From contig JBPOHI010000086.1 of assembly GCA_052035735.1 (NCBI GenBank), positions 1 through 64,000 of the forward strand: a stretch of 64,000 nucleotides of DNA, given 5' to 3'. The stretch comes from JAGPDF01 sp052035735 (GTDB lineage Bacteria; Acidobacteriota; Thermoanaerobaculia; Multivoradales; JAGPDF01). The stretch's first letter is position 1. The number at the start of each line of letters is the position of its first letter. The translations under genes were made by a program, and so were the position numbers. The notes under the pieces were generated by a model that was not told the DNA's origin, did not search any database, and saw only the letters and a list, made by a program, of their open reading frames with translations. This document shows, piece by piece, positions 27,252 to 36,244 of this stretch.

Positions 27252-28613
27252 ATGTACCGCTCCACGCGCCGGGGCTTCATGATGGGATGTTCGGCGGCGA
27301 TCGCCAACCTCGCCTCCGCCAGGTTCACCAACCTGGTCTTCGCCGACCCGCTGTCGATCCCGAATCACGACACGCTGATCGTTCTCTTCCTGCGTGGAGG
27401 CATGGACGGACTCTCCTTCGTCATGCCGACCGCCGGTCCGGACCGGGCGCTTTACGAAACCGCGCGGCCCGTACTCAAGATCCCGGCGAGCGGCGCCAAC
27501 GCCGCGCTCGATCTCGGCACGATGGCCGGCAACCAGTTCGGCCTGCACCCGGCGGCAACCCACCTGCACGGCCTCTACCAGGACGGCAAGGTGGCCTTCG
27601 TTCACGCCGCCGGTCTCGACACCTCGAGCCGCAGCCACTTCGACAACCAGGCGCAGATCGAGCTCGGTACGCCGGGCAACGGCGGCACCAACGACGGCTG
27701 GCTCACGCGGCACTTCCTGACCTCGCCGGACCTTCCCGCCGAGACGCCGATGGTCCAGCGCATCGCCGTCTCGTCGACCATTCAGACCTCCTGGCTGGCC
27801 GACACCAACGTGGTCGCCTTCGCCAACCGCGACGACTTTCTGTTCAACACCGGCCCTTCCTCGTGGCGCGACGCGCAGAAGCTCTCGCTGCGCAACATCC
27901 TCGAGCTGCACAGCGGCGTCGATCCGCGTTACGCCCAGGGCCTCGCCTCGCTCGACGCCTCCGGCTTCATCGAGCAGAACGTGCCGACGCTCTCGTCGTA
28001 CGTTCCAGCCAACGGCGCGGTCTACCCGACGGGCTCCTTCGGAGACTCGCTCAAGCTCACTGCGCAGCTCATCAAGCTCGACATGGGCCTGCGCGCCGCG
28101 ACGCTCGACCTCGGCGGTTGGGACACCCACAACGGCCAGGGCACCGCCGCGAGCGGCCAGTTCTTCTGGAACAAGATGGTGGAGCTGTCGCAGGCGCTCA
28201 CCGCCTTCTACACCGATCTCGACGGCATCGGCGCCAACGCCTTCGCCGGCAGGACGACGGTCGCGGTGATGTCGGAGTTCGGCCGCCGCTTCCGCGAGAA
28301 CAACGACTCCGGCACCGACCACGGGCACGGCGGTGTCATCACGGTACTCGGTGGGCCGGTGGTCGGCGGACTCTACGGCGCCTGGCCGGGCCTCGCCAAC
28401 GATCAGCTCTACGACGCCGCCGACCTCGACATCACCACCGACTTCCGGCGCGTACTGTCGGAGATCGTCGTCGGCCGGCTCGGAAATCCGAACTGGCAGC
28501 AGGTCTTTCCCGGCTACACGGGCTATTCACCCCTGGGCCTCGTGCGACCGAGCATCTTCAACGACGGCTTCGAGATCGGCGCCACCACCGCCTGGAGCAC
28601 CACGGCCCCCTGA
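27252..28613 (+). CDS. DUF1501 family protein, Tat-exported, with C-terminal DGFE motif (second copy)
   Basis: 453 residues, paralogous to the protein at 23977-25356. The Tat signal is MYRSTRRGFMMGCSAAIANLAS. Domain motifs are LIVLFLRGGMDGLSFVMP, RSHFDNQAQIELG, TLDLGGWDTHNGQG, VAVMSEFGRRFRENNDSGTDHGHGG and the VFPGYTGYSPLGLV end. The C-terminus IFNDGFEIGATTAWSTTAP matches the tail of the first copy. The two DUF1800-DUF1501 modules differ at many positions, so the duplication is not recent. Confidence 0.93.
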   Translation: MYRSTRRGFMMGCSAAIANLASARFTNLVFADPLSIPNHDTLIVLFLRGGMDGLSFVMPTAGPDRALYETARPVLKIPASGANAALDLGTMAGNQFGLHPAATHLHGLYQDGKVAFVHAAGLDTSSRSHFDNQAQIELGTPGNGGTNDGWLTRHFLTSPDLPAETPMVQRIAVSSTIQTSWLADTNVVAFANRDDFLFNTGPSSWRDAQKLSLRNILELHSGVDPRYAQGLASLDASGFIEQNVPTLSSYVPANGAVYPTGSFGDSLKLTAQLIKLDMGLRAATLDLGGWDTHNGQGTAASGQFFWNKMVELSQALTAFYTDLDGIGANAFAGRTTVAVMSEFGRRFRENNDSGTDHGHGGVITVLGGPVVGGLYGAWPGLANDQLYDAADLDITTDFRRVLSEIVVGRLGNPNWQQVFPGYTGYSPLGLVRPSIFNDGFEIGATTAWSTTAP

Positions 28614-28704
28614 GCGCGTCGCCCATGCGGGCGACTCTCCGACGAACGGGGATGCGGTTCGACTATGATCCGCGCTCATTCAGTTCGAGCTTCGGAGACC
28701 GGTC

Positions 28705-30603
28705 ATGAGCAAACCCAACCTGCGCGAGCGGCTCGCGTATTCGTTCGACAACTCCCTGGCGCGCGGGCCGGTGGTCATCATCGCCTACCTCGCGCTGCTG
28801 TCCGTCGCGCTGATCGTCGTGCTGGCGACCGTGGTTTGGGCGACCGGCGTCGCGCCGGAGGCCGAGGGCGGCGACAAGCCCGGATTCATCGCCATCGCCT
28901 GGATGGCGCTCATGCGCACGCTCGATTCGGGCACCATGGGCGGCGACACCGGGAGCTGGTCGTTCCTGCTCGCCATGCTCGCCGTGACCTTCGGCGGCAT
29001 CTTCGTCATCAGCACCTTCATCGGTACGCTCACCACCGCCATCGAGGGCAAGCTCGAGGCGTTGCGCAAGGGCCGCTCGCGGGTGCTCGAAAGCAACCAC
29101 ACCGTCATCCTCGGCTGGTCTCCGCGGGTCTTTTCGATCGTCTCCGAGCTGGTCATCGCCAACGAGAACCAGCGGCGGGCGGCGGTCGTCATTCTCGGCG
29201 AGCGCGACAAGGTCGAGATGGAGGACGAGATCCGCGAGCGAGTCGGCGACACGAAGACGACGCGGGTCATCTGCCGCTCCGGAAATCCGGCCGACATGGA
29301 CGACCTGGCGATCGTCAACCTGCCGGAGTCGAGGAGCATCATCCTCCTGCCGCCGGTGGGAGCCGAATCGGACATCCAGACGATCAAGGCCCTGCTCGCG
29401 ATCACCAACAGTCCCGGCCGCCGCGCCGAGCCCTACCACGTCGTCGCCGAGATCCGCGAGCCGCGGAACCTCGCCGTGGCCGCCTTGGCCGCGCGCAACG
29501 AAGTGGAGCTGGTCCTGGTGCCCGATCTGCTGGCTCGGGTCACGGTGCAGACCTCCCGCCAGGCCGGCCTGTCGGTCGTCTACCAGGAACTGCTCGACTT
29601 CGGCGGCGACGAGATCTACTTCAAGGAAGAGCCGGCCCTCGCAGGCAAGCCGTTCGGCGAAGTTCTCGGGCTCTATGAAAACTCCTCGATTCTCGGCCTC
29701 GCCCGGGCGAACGGCACCATTCAGCTCAACCCGCCCATGGACAGCACTCTCGGCACGGGCGACCGGGTGATCGCGGTGTCGCAGGACGACGACACGATCC
29801 AGCTGGCGCGCTCCGGCCCGGCGCCGGTCGACGAGACGGCGATCGTCTTCGGCGAGCCGAAGCCAGCGCGGGCCGAGAACACGCTGATCCTGGGCTGGAA
29901 CTCGATGGCCCCGCTGCTGCTGCGCGAGCTCGAGGTCTACGTCGCGCCCGGCTCGAAGGCGCGCGTCATCGGCAGCTACCCGGAGACCATCGAGGCCGCC
30001 CGCGCCGCCTGCCCGCCGACCGAGAAGCTCTCCATCAGCCTGGTCGAGGGCGACCCGACCGATCGCGCGACGCTCGACCGGCTCGAGATTCCGAGCTTCG
30101 ACCACATCGTGCTGCTTTCGGAGCATCCGGACGACGACGAGCGCACCGACGCCCGCAGCCTGGTCACGCTCCTCCACCTGAGGGATATCCGCGAACAGAG
30201 CGGCAGCCGGTTCTCGATCGTTTCGGAGATGCAGGACGTGCGCAACCGGGCGCTCGCCGAGATTACCCGCGCCGACGACTTCATCATCGGCGACCAGCTG
30301 GTGAGTCTGCTGCTCACGCAGATCTCCGAGAACAAGGCGCTCAACGCCGTCTTCACGGATCTCTTCGACCCCGAGGGCTGCGAGCTCTACCTCAAGCCGG
30401 TCCAGGACTACGTTCGCCTCGATCGCGACGTGACCTTCGCCACGCTCGTCGAAGCGGCGCGCCGCCGGGGGGAGATCGCCATCGGGTATCGTCGTCCTCC
30501 AGCCGATCGCAGCGGCGGGCACGGCGTCGTGACCAATCCGGCGAAAACGCAACAGGTGCGCTTCAGCGAGCGCGACTCGGTTATCGTTCTGGCCGAGAAC
30601 TAA
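28705..30603 (+). CDS. CASTOR/POLLUX-like ion channel protein with RCK/TrkA-N domains
   Basis: 632 residues. TM1 (about 22-48: GPVVIIAYLALLSVALIVVLATVVWA) and TM2 (about 96-118) flank a pore-loop region containing AWMALMRTLDSGTMGGDTGSWSFLLAM. Two large cytoplasmic Rossmann-type RCK halves follow, beginning NHTVILGWSPRVFSIVSEL and NTLILGWNSMAPLLLRELE. This layout matches plant CASTOR/POLLUX (DMI1) channels and their bacterial relatives, which conduct cations and are gated by cytoplasmic ligands such as Ca2+. The ion and ligand in this organism are unknown. A DUF937 gene follows after 10 nt. Confidence 0.9.
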   Translation: MSKPNLRERLAYSFDNSLARGPVVIIAYLALLSVALIVVLATVVWATGVAPEAEGGDKPGFIAIAWMALMRTLDSGTMGGDTGSWSFLLAMLAVTFGGIFVISTFIGTLTTAIEGKLEALRKGRSRVLESNHTVILGWSPRVFSIVSELVIANENQRRAAVVILGERDKVEMEDEIRERVGDTKTTRVICRSGNPADMDDLAIVNLPESRSIILLPPVGAESDIQTIKALLAITNSPGRRAEPYHVVAEIREPRNLAVAALAARNEVELVLVPDLLARVTVQTSRQAGLSVVYQELLDFGGDEIYFKEEPALAGKPFGEVLGLYENSSILGLARANGTIQLNPPMDSTLGTGDRVIAVSQDDDTIQLARSGPAPVDETAIVFGEPKPARAENTLILGWNSMAPLLLRELEVYVAPGSKARVIGSYPETIEAARAACPPTEKLSISLVEGDPTDRATLDRLEIPSFDHIVLLSEHPDDDERTDARSLVTLLHLRDIREQSGSRFSIVSEMQDVRNRALAEITRADDFIIGDQLVSLLLTQISENKALNAVFTDLFDPEGCELYLKPVQDYVRLDRDVTFATLVEAARRRGEIAIGYRRPPADRSGGHGVVTNPAKTQQVRFSERDSVIVLAEN

Positions 30604-30613
30604 GGAGAATCCG

Positions 30614-31351
30614 ATGTCATCTCTCTTCGATCAGCTCACGCAGCACGTCAACACCGACACGATCGGGCAGATCGCCAGCCAGATCGGCGCCACGCCGGGC
30701 CAGACGCAGGCCGCCGTCTCCGCGGCGATGCCGATGCTCCTCGGCGCCCTGGCACGCAACAGCGCCACCCCGCAAGGAGCCGCGGGCATTCTCGGCGCGC
30801 TCGAGCGCGACCACGACGGGAGCCTGCTGGACGATCTCGGCGGCCTGCTCGGTGGACTGACCGGTGGCGGCGGCGGGCTGGGCGACATCGGCGGGATGCT
30901 CGGCGGCCTGCTCGGCGGCGGCACGAGCGGAGTGGGCAGCGGCAGCGGCGGCATGATGGACATGGGCGGCGCGATCCTCGGCCACGTCTTCGGCGGCAAG
31001 CAGGGCAATGTCGCCGCGTCGCTCGGCAAGTCCACCGGACTGCAATCCGGCCAGATCCTGCAGCTCCTTGCGCTGCTCGCGCCGATCGTCATGGGAGTGC
31101 TCGGGAGGCAGAACAAGCAGAGCGGCGGCCTCGACCAGGGTGGACTCGCCGACATCCTCGGCGGCGCCTTCCAGAAGTCGGCCGCCCAGGCCCCGCCGGG
31201 CGTCACCCAGGGCGCCAGCGGTGCCGGCGGGATCGGCGATCTCCTCTCTTCCGTCCTCGACGCCAACCACGACGGCAGCGTCATGGACGACCTGATGAAA
31301 CAGGGCGGCGGCATCCTCGGCTCGCTGCTCGGCGGTCCGAAGAAGGGCTGA
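30614..31351 (+). CDS. DUF937 family protein
   Basis: 245 residues. The N-terminal part (SLFDQLTQHVNTDTIGQIASQIGA, AAVSAAMPMLLGALARN) and the segment GKSTGLQSGQILQLLALLAPIVMGVLGR are typical of DUF937 proteins. These are glycine-rich, cytoplasmic or cell-envelope proteins of unknown role. Two low-complexity Gly/Leu/Asp stretches (GGLLGGLTGGGGGLGDIGGM and the end) and two short repeats, DHDGSLLDDLGG and NHDGSVMDDLMK, frame the protein. AAGGAG precedes the ATG. It is likely cotranscribed with the channel gene. Confidence 0.88.
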   Translation: MSSLFDQLTQHVNTDTIGQIASQIGATPGQTQAAVSAAMPMLLGALARNSATPQGAAGILGALERDHDGSLLDDLGGLLGGLTGGGGGLGDIGGMLGGLLGGGTSGVGSGSGGMMDMGGAILGHVFGGKQGNVAASLGKSTGLQSGQILQLLALLAPIVMGVLGRQNKQSGGLDQGGLADILGGAFQKSAAQAPPGVTQGASGAGGIGDLLSSVLDANHDGSVMDDLMKQGGGILGSLLGGPKKG

Positions 31352-31365
31352 GGACCTGCCTCCCG

Positions 31366-32889
31366 CTACCAGATCCAAACGCCGGTGTTGCCGCTCTCGA
31401 AGCCGTCGCTGAAGAGCGCGCCGCGCTCGTAGGCGCCGAGATCGGTCTCGTCGCCGACGAGGCGGGCGCCATGAGCGAGGTCGTAGGGCCCGATGGCGGA
31501 GAAGCCGGCGTCGCCTGCATCCAGAGCGGGCGACCCGGCGGCGAGCCTGTAGTCTCCGCTGGCGGCGTCGGTGAACAGCGGATCGATGCCGATCAGGTTC
31601 TCGGGGAAGATGGCCGGGGATCCGCTGGTCGAGACGTCCGTTCCGTTGCCATAGACGATCGAGTTGACCAGGCTGATCGAACCGGTTCCGGTCTCGTCCA
31701 GCTGCAGTCCCGTCCCGGGGTGGCCGGCAACGGTGAGCTGCGAGAACACCACTGAGCCATCGCTGAAGCTCGACACCTGGAGACCGCTCTCCCCCCGCGC
31801 GAAAAGCGAGTCTCGCAAGATCGCGAAGGCGGAGCTCTGCACGGAGAGCCGCGCCTGAGGGATCATCGCTCCCGCCGTGTTGTCGACCACGCTCAATCGA
31901 TCGATCGCGCCCTGCGTGGAACCGAGGAGGAGCATCGAAAGTCCGCTCCCGCCGGTGACGATCGCCGCCGAGGACGTATTGTCGTGCACTTCGACATCCT
32001 CGACCCGGACCGTCGCGCCCTGGAAGAATCCGTAGAGCCCCCCGGCGACCGCGAAGCCGCCGGCACCGCTGGAGGTGGCCGAGTTGCCGGAGAAGCGCGT
32101 CCGTTCGACGATGACGGTCGAGCCGCTGCCTTCGGCACCGAGATCGGCGGCGCCGGCGCGGGCACTGTCGGAGGGCAGCGTGGCCTCGGCATGGTTGTCC
32201 AGAAAGAGCGTGTCGGAGAGGCGCACCTCGGCGCCAGAGCCAGCATTCGTCCACAGCGCCCCCCCCTGGCAGACGTCGGCCGCGTCGGGACGCTGGGCGC
32301 GGTTCTGCTCGAACACCGAGCTCTCGACGATCAGCCGACGCTGGAGGCCGCTCGCCGCCCAGCCGATCGCACCGCCGCGCCGCGCGATGTTGGCAAAGAA
32401 GCGCGCCCGCCGAACGGTGAGCGACGACTCGATCGCCCGCACCGCCGCGCCGATCGGCAGGGCCGCCCCGAGATCGCGCCCGTCGCGAAGCTCCACGTCC
32501 TCGAGGGTCAGATCGCAGGCGCCCTGCACGTCGATCAACCGGTGCGTCGTCCCGCCCGAGAGCACCGCCGTCGGCGGGCTCGCCGCCGGCCCGCGCAGCG
32601 TCAGCTGGCCGCACGACGTGGCGACCAGGGGCCCGAGAGGCAGGAGATAGCTGCCCGCTGCCAGAGCGATGCTGTCCGGCCCTCCAGGCGAGCCGGCAGG
32701 ACAGGCATCGACGGAGCTGCTCGTCCTGACGGCCTCGAGCGCCTCGCGCAGGGTGCAGTTCCCGTTGAGCGAAACGTCGTCGGCCACGATCGAGATCGAA
32801 TAGTCGGTCGCCGCTGCCGGAGACTTCTGGAGCAGGACCAGGGCGAGAGCTGACAGGCCGACCAGGCCACGGTTGCGGATCGCGTTCAT
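31366..32889 (-). CDS. Secreted CSLREA-type right-handed beta-helix protein with C-terminal DGFE motif
   Basis: 507 residues. The signal peptide spans residues 1 to about 27. The CSLREA-like motif follows: IVADDVSLNGNCTLREALEAV at about 34-54. The bulk is a parallel beta-helix with irregular repeats such as LEDVELRDGRDLG, VRRARFFANIARRGGAIGWA and VERTRFSGNSATSSGAGGFAVAGG, resembling polymorphic outer-membrane/adhesin-like repeats. It ends LFSDGFESGNTGVWIW. It is probably exposed at or released from the surface; the role is unknown. It is convergent with the DUF937 gene with a 14-nt gap. Confidence 0.85.
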   Translation of the reverse strand: MNAIRNRGLVGLSALALVLLQKSPAAATDYSISIVADDVSLNGNCTLREALEAVRTSSSVDACPAGSPGGPDSIALAAGSYLLPLGPLVATSCGQLTLRGPAASPPTAVLSGGTTHRLIDVQGACDLTLEDVELRDGRDLGAALPIGAAVRAIESSLTVRRARFFANIARRGGAIGWAASGLQRRLIVESSVFEQNRAQRPDAADVCQGGALWTNAGSGAEVRLSDTLFLDNHAEATLPSDSARAGAADLGAEGSGSTVIVERTRFSGNSATSSGAGGFAVAGGLYGFFQGATVRVEDVEVHDNTSSAAIVTGGSGLSMLLLGSTQGAIDRLSVVDNTAGAMIPQARLSVQSSAFAILRDSLFARGESGLQVSSFSDGSVVFSQLTVAGHPGTGLQLDETGTGSISLVNSIVYGNGTDVSTSGSPAIFPENLIGIDPLFTDAASGDYRLAAGSPALDAGDAGFSAIGPYDLAHGARLVGDETDLGAYERGALFSDGFESGNTGVWIW

Positions 32890-32986
32890 GGAGCCTCCGA
32901 AGATGTGACTCTCCGGTTAGGCGCGATTCCTCCCTGCCTGGGGCCAGGCCACCTCTGCCCGGCCGGATCGCCCGCCGGCACGAGGC

Positions 32987-33754
32987 TCAGTCGCGGCGCG
33001 GCCGCTTCTCTTCGACCAGCGGCGGCAGGGGGCGCGGCTCACGATCGAGGTAGTCCACGACGTCCGCCTTGCGGCGCAGGTCGGCCGTCCAGCGGTCGAT
33101 CTCGTCGTTCAGGCGGCGTTCGCGCAGGACGGCGCGGATGCTCTCGCGCACGGTTTCGAGCGCGGGAATCTCCGCCGCCGGCGTCGCGGTGCGCTGCAGC
33201 TCCGGCAGGAGCTCCTCGTTGTAGTAGCGCCCGATATCGTCGACGCTCACGAAGACCCGCGGTCCCAGGCGCTCCTCGACGTAGCCGAGCACCGCGAGCT
33301 GGCGCGCGAGCAGCTGGCGCAGCGAGCCTTCGTCCAGCCCCAGGCGCACGAGCTCGGAGCGGAAGTCCTCTTCCGAGGCGAATCGGGAACGCGTCTCCTC
33401 GAGCTGCCGGTCGACCAAAGCAAGCGGCGTCTCCTCGAAACCGAACCGGTCGACCTCGTGCAGGCGCAGCTTCTGCTCGATGGCGAGGTCGAGCGCCCGG
33501 CGGCGCTGGTCGGCGAGGCTCTCGCCGGCGACGGCCGGCAGGAGGCCCAGGCGCACGACGCGTTCGATGTCCGAATCCAGGATCGGATCCTCGTCCACGA
33601 CCGCCACGACGCGGTCGATCAGCCGCGCCGCTGCCGGCGACTCGAGGTGCTCGGGAGCACCAGGTGCGGCGGCGCCCGGAACGGCGCTGCAAAGCGCCAT
33701 CACCCCACCGGCTGCGAGTCCTTGGAGCAGCGAGAAAACGGAGCGGGAGCGCAA
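32987..33754 (-). CDS. SurA N-terminal-domain-like periplasmic protein
   Basis: 255 residues with an N-terminal signal sequence (about 1-30). The segment LIDRVVAVVDEDPILDSDIERVV and the following helices (ALDLAIEQKLRLHEVDRFGFE, FRSELVRLGLDEGSLRQLLARQLAVLGYVEERL) match the SurA N-terminal chaperone domain. No parvulin-type PPIase domain follows: the C-terminal 60 residues are charged helix ending in a basic tail. It may be an outer-membrane-protein chaperone lacking isomerase activity. Upstream is the divergent nitrilase gene after 38 nt. Confidence 0.8.
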   Translation of the reverse strand: MRSRSVFSLLQGLAAGGVMALCSAVPGAAAPGAPEHLESPAAARLIDRVVAVVDEDPILDSDIERVVRLGLLPAVAGESLADQRRRALDLAIEQKLRLHEVDRFGFEETPLALVDRQLEETRSRFASEEDFRSELVRLGLDEGSLRQLLARQLAVLGYVEERLGPRVFVSVDDIGRYYNEELLPELQRTATPAAEIPALETVRESIRAVLRERRLNDEIDRWTADLRRKADVVDYLDREPRPLPPLVEEKRPRRD

Positions 33755-33792
33755 GCGGCGGGCCTCGTCCCGATGCTAGCATTCGGATCCCG

Positions 33793-34629
33793 ATGCCCGA
33801 GAGACGCTCGAAGATCAAGGTCGGCCTGGCGCAGATCGACGCTCGCCTGGGCGATCTCGAATTCAATCTGGCCCATCATCTGGAGTGGATCGCCCAGGCG
33901 CGCTCCGAAGGCGTGGAGCTGCTGCTGTTTCCGGAGCTCTCCCTCACCGGCTACCGGCTGCTCCACCTCACGCCGCGCGTCGCGATCCAGCCCATGACGT
34001 CGCCGATCGTCGCCCGCCTGCGCGAGGCCGCTCCCGAAATGGCGGTCGTCGTCGGTTGCGTCGAAGAGGACGACCACGGCGCGCTCTACAACAGCGCCTT
34101 GCTGCTCGAAGGCGGCGAGATCACCCACGTCCACCGCAAGCTCTACCTGCCGACCTACGGCATCTTCCAGGAGGGGCGCTTCTTCAGCGAAGGGCGCAAG
34201 CTCCGCATGGCGAAGCTCTTCGGCAATCCGTTCGGCGTGCTGATCTGCGAGGACTTCTGGCACTCCGACCCGGCCGAGAAGCTCGCCCGCCACGGCGCCA
34301 AGCTGATCGGTATCGTCTCGGCCTCGCCGGGGCGCATCGGTTCCGACGACATGCCGCCCTCGCAGGAGGCCTGGGAGTCACTGACCCGCGCATCGGCCCT
34401 GCTCAACACCGCCTGGATCGTCTATTGCGGGCGCGTCGGCTGGGAGGAGGGCACCTTCTACACCGGCGGCAGCCACATCGTGCGCCCCGGCGGCGAGCTC
34501 CTGGTGCGCGCGCCCTATCTCGAAGAGCACCTGCTCACCGCCGAGATCGATCTGCGCGAGGCCGACCGGCTGCGCTGGCGATTGCCGATCCTGGCCAACG
34601 AACGTAGCGACATCGAGTGGGTCGAATGA
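33793..34629 (+). CDS. Carbon-nitrogen hydrolase (nitrilase superfamily), probable glutaminase partner of NadE
   Basis: 278 residues with the complete Glu-Lys-Cys triad: E48 in LLLFPELSLTGY, K116 in HVHRKLYLPTYGIFQEG and C152 in VLICEDFWH. The YGxFxExR-type sequence after the lysine resembles the glutaminase domain of glutamine-dependent NAD synthetases. The gene ends 31 nt before nadE. This suggests that the glutamine amidotransferase and synthetase, fused in many bacteria, are separate subunits here. Another amidase role cannot be excluded. Confidence 0.85.
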   Translation: MPERRSKIKVGLAQIDARLGDLEFNLAHHLEWIAQARSEGVELLLFPELSLTGYRLLHLTPRVAIQPMTSPIVARLREAAPEMAVVVGCVEEDDHGALYNSALLLEGGEITHVHRKLYLPTYGIFQEGRFFSEGRKLRMAKLFGNPFGVLICEDFWHSDPAEKLARHGAKLIGIVSASPGRIGSDDMPPSQEAWESLTRASALLNTAWIVYCGRVGWEEGTFYTGGSHIVRPGGELLVRAPYLEEHLLTAEIDLREADRLRWRLPILANERSDIEWVE

Positions 34630-34660
34630 GCGCGACGCGCGGAGTGTGTGGAGTGTTCAG

Positions 34661-35497
34661 ATGATCCGCCGGGACGAAGTCGCTGGCCGCCTGAAGCTGA
34701 ACGAGACACTCGCGGTCGCTGCGCTCGCCAGCTTCCTGCGCGATGGCGTGGAGAACGCCGGCGCGACCGGACTCGTCCTCGGGCTTTCGGGTGGCGTCGA
34801 TTCGGCGCTGGCTGTGGCGCTCGCCGCACGCGCCTTAGGTACCGAGCGGGTTCACGCCTTCTTCCTCCCCTATCGCACCTCGAACCCGCAGTCGGCTATC
34901 GACGCCGCAGCGGTGGCGGCGAAGTTCGGGCTCGCCCTGACGACGCTCGACATCACGCCGCAGATCGACGCCTACTTCGAACGCGTCGATCCTGCCGCGG
35001 ACCGCGTCCGGCGCGGCAACAAGATGGCCCGCGAGCGCATGACGATCCTCTTCGACCAGTCGAAGCGGCTGGGCGCGCTGGTCTGCGGCACCTCCAACAA
35101 GAGCGAAATCCTGCTCGGCTACTCCACCGTCTTCGGCGACAACGCCAGCTCGCTCAATCCGATCGGCGACCTCTACAAGCAACAGGTCTGGCAGCTCTCG
35201 CGCTTTCTCGGAGTGCCGGAACAGGTCGCGGCGAAGCGGCCCTCGGCCGATCTCTGGCCGGGACAGACCTCGGAGGGGGAGCTCGGCTTCGAGTATGCGA
35301 TGGCCGACGAAGTGCTCTACCTGATGTTCGACCAGGGCCTGACTGCCGACGAGGTAATCGATCGTGGCTACCCGGAGGCGGTCGTCAGTCGCATCGTCCA
35401 GCTCGAGCGCGGGAACCGCTTCAAGCGCCGGCTGATGCTCATCGCCCGGTTGTCCGGAAGCGCCATCAACCTCGACCGCGAAATGCCGCGCGATTGA
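34661..35497 (+). CDS. nadE: NAD+ synthetase NadE
   Basis: Amidates deamido-NAD to NAD in the last step of the pathway. 278 residues, synthetase domain only: PP-loop LSGGVDSALAVA at 42-53, then DQSKRLGALVCGTSNKSEILLGYSTVFGD, NPIGDLYKQQVWQL and KRPSADLWPGQTSEGELGF. A fused glutaminase domain is lacking. It stands directly downstream of a nitrilase-type gene that could provide ammonia from glutamine. Its stop overlaps the rsmI start (TTGA at 35494-35497). Confidence 0.96.
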   Translation: MIRRDEVAGRLKLNETLAVAALASFLRDGVENAGATGLVLGLSGGVDSALAVALAARALGTERVHAFFLPYRTSNPQSAIDAAAVAAKFGLALTTLDITPQIDAYFERVDPAADRVRRGNKMARERMTILFDQSKRLGALVCGTSNKSEILLGYSTVFGDNASSLNPIGDLYKQQVWQLSRFLGVPEQVAAKRPSADLWPGQTSEGELGFEYAMADEVLYLMFDQGLTADEVIDRGYPEAVVSRIVQLERGNRFKRRLMLIARLSGSAINLDREMPRD

Positions 35498-36225
35498 GCG
35501 GCCGCCTCCTCCTCGTCGCGACGCCGATCGGCAACCTCGAAGACCTGGCGCCGCGAGCGGTCGCGGCGTTCGCCGCAGCCGATCTCGTGGCCTGTGAGGA
35601 CACCCGCCGCACCGGCCTGCTGCTTCACAACCTCGGCATCAAGAAGCCACTGGTCTCGCTGCACGAGCACAACGAGCGCGCGCGAACGGGCACGATTCTG
35701 GCGGCGCTCGAGGAAGGCCAGACGGTGGCCGTCGCCTCCGACGCCGGCACCCCTCTGCTTTCCGATCCCGGCTACGTCGTCACCCGCGCCGCGATTGCTG
35801 CCGGCCATCGCATCGAAGCCATTCCGGGCCCTTCGGCGCCGCTGGTCGCCCTGCTGGTCTCCGGGCTGCCGCCGCATCCGTTCACCTTCGCCGGCTTCCC
35901 GCCGCCGAAGAGCGGCAAGCGGAGAGCGTTTTATCGCCGCTTCGCCGGCCTCGGCCACACCCTGATCCTCTTCGAGTCGCCGCACCGGATCCTCGCCAGC
36001 CTGGAGGACGCGCGAGCCGAGCTCGGCGATCGCAAGGCCGCGCTGGCGAGAGAGCTCACGAAGCTGAACGAAGAAGTGGTGCGAGGAACCCTCGACGAGA
36101 TCCGCCAGAACTTCGCCGCCCGCGACCGCATCCTGGGCGAATTCGTGCTGGTGATCGGCGGCGCCCGCGACGAAGAAGCCGAGCCCGGCGACGGCGACGA
36201 AGCCGCACCTGCCGACAGCGACTGA
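35494..36225 (+). CDS. rsmI: 16S rRNA (cytidine(1402)-2'-O)-methyltransferase RsmI
   Basis: Methylates C1402 of 16S rRNA in the decoding centre using SAM. 243 residues from a TTG that overlaps the nadE stop. Motifs are LLLVATPIGNLEDLAPRAV, VACEDTRRTGLLLHNLGI, LVSLHEHNE, VAVASDAGTPLLSDPGY, IEAIPGPSAPLVALLVSGLP and FESPHRILASL, all RsmI-typical. The tail is acidic (DEEAEPGDGDEAAPADSD). The TTG start rests on the tetrapyrrole-methylase N-terminus beginning immediately after it. Confidence 0.96.
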   Translation: MSGRLLLVATPIGNLEDLAPRAVAAFAAADLVACEDTRRTGLLLHNLGIKKPLVSLHEHNERARTGTILAALEEGQTVAVASDAGTPLLSDPGYVVTRAAIAAGHRIEAIPGPSAPLVALLVSGLPPHPFTFAGFPPPKSGKRRAFYRRFAGLGHTLILFESPHRILASLEDARAELGDRKAALARELTKLNEEVVRGTLDEIRQNFAARDRILGEFVLVIGGARDEEAEPGDGDEAAPADSD

Positions 36226-36244
36226 CGAGCACCAGAACCGCCCT

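Noticed and set aside
25416..28328. Long minus-strand frame (over 900 codons) opposite the second DUF1800-DUF1501 pair
   Set aside because: It is antisense to two recognised genes and has no recognisable domain or export signal.
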